Of a stretch of DNA of 64,000 nucleotides, positions 63,746 to 64,000 are shown piece after piece. How positions within the stretch are numbered: position 1 is the first letter of the stretch; each line of letters starts with the position of its first letter. Under the pieces are notes generated by a model, which made no database searches, had not been told where the DNA came from, and was given only the letters and a program-made list of their open reading frames with translations. Source of the stretch: Pleodorina starrii (taxonomy: Eukaryota; Chlorophyta; Chlorophyceae; Chlamydomonadales; Volvocaceae). Location: positions 1,094,001-1,158,000 of the forward strand of contig BRXU01000005.1 in NCBI GenBank assembly GCA_030267565.1, in the 5' to 3' direction. The position numbers were made by a program, and so were the translations under genes.

Positions 63746-64000
63746 ATGAAGCCCTGCCACTTTGACAAGCATGGCCGTCTTCGCATATTGGCAATCGATG
63801 ACGACTCTGTCAACCTGATGGTGATTGAGTCCGTGTTGAAGCCCACCGGCTGGAGCGTCGTGCCGGCAATAGACGGCTCGGAAGCCTACGCCGCTGTTGA
63901 TGATGAAGACACGTGGCCCGACTTGGTGCTGCTGGACTACAACCTCGAAGTAGGTGACAGCGGGGAAACGGTCCTCGCCAAGCTCCGCAGCCGATTCGTG
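63746..64000 (+). CDS. Response regulator receiver domain protein, 3' part outside window
   Basis: From the ATG at 63746 the frame stays open for 85 codons to the window end. It is a clear receiver domain start: RLRILAIDDDSVNLMV with the acidic pocket D18-D20, then a helix (VIESVLKPTGWSVVPA), then WPDLVLLDYNL with the phosphoacceptor D64. In two-component signalling this aspartate takes a phosphate from a histidine kinase. The Lys and Thr/Ser of the usual site lie beyond the edge. In volvocine algae, receiver domains often head larger proteins such as hybrid kinases or nucleotide cyclases, so the full product may be much longer. It shares its upstream region with RPN13. Confidence 0.85.
   Translation, partial: MKPCHFDKHGRLRILAIDDDSVNLMVIESVLKPTGWSVVPAIDGSEAYAAVDDEDTWPDLVLLDYNLEVGDSGETVLAKLRSRFV

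Overview
The window reads as nuclear DNA of a volvocine or Chlamydomonas-like green alga. It is GC-rich. Genes are cut into many short exons with GT-AG introns, long exons are rich in Ala, Gly and Pro, and short tandem repeats are everywhere. A stretch of TTTTAGGG/TTTAGGG telomere-type units occurs inside one intron. The gene set also fits: an intraflagellar-transport protein, an algal arsenite methyltransferase, and a retrotransposon with two endonucleases. I assign the order Chlamydomonadales by inference; no rRNA or organelle marker is present to fix the species.

Layout. 1-3490 (-): large two-exon protein of unknown function, cut by the window edge. 3491-7817: non-coding, with short repeats. 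7818-13879 (+): six-exon F-box-like/leucine-rich protein whose 5' exon I could not place. 13880-18438: non-coding. 18439-22584 (-): arsenite methyltransferase, nine exons, every exon junction in frame. 22585-27880: a repeat-rich island with two very long fold-back sequences, an orphan exon of a CDK5RAP1/MiaB-type enzyme, and two 258-bp direct repeats at its edges. 27881-34092 (-): IFT56 (TTC26/DYF-13), twelve exons. 35472-36754 (+): glyoxylate/succinic semialdehyde reductase, three exons. 37940-51567: a mobile-element block, in which two 1.15-kb direct repeats flank an uninterrupted 3325-codon non-LTR retrotransposon frame on the minus strand. 52425-55652 (-): DUF1399/glycine-rich-domain protein, with a telomere-like tract in its last intron. 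58445-63310 (-): proteasome ubiquitin receptor RPN13, ten exons, 376 residues. 63746-64000 (+): start of a response-regulator protein that runs off the window.

The host genes look like unlinked single genes (cilium assembly, proteasome, arsenic detoxification, aldehyde reduction, signalling); nothing suggests a shared pathway. The RPN13 and response-regulator genes are divergent and share a 435-bp upstream region, as do IFT56 and the reductase over 1.4 kb.

The most unusual item is the retrotransposon. In one frame it carries a Josephin-type cysteine protease, an AP-type endonuclease, reverse transcriptase, a segment resembling a PCIF1-like methyltransferase, RNase H, a CCHC zinc finger and a second, restriction-like endonuclease. 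The two adjacent 550-640 bp fold-backs, and a 12-base palindrome (GACCCATGGGTC) found mostly in introns, are the next most interesting signals.
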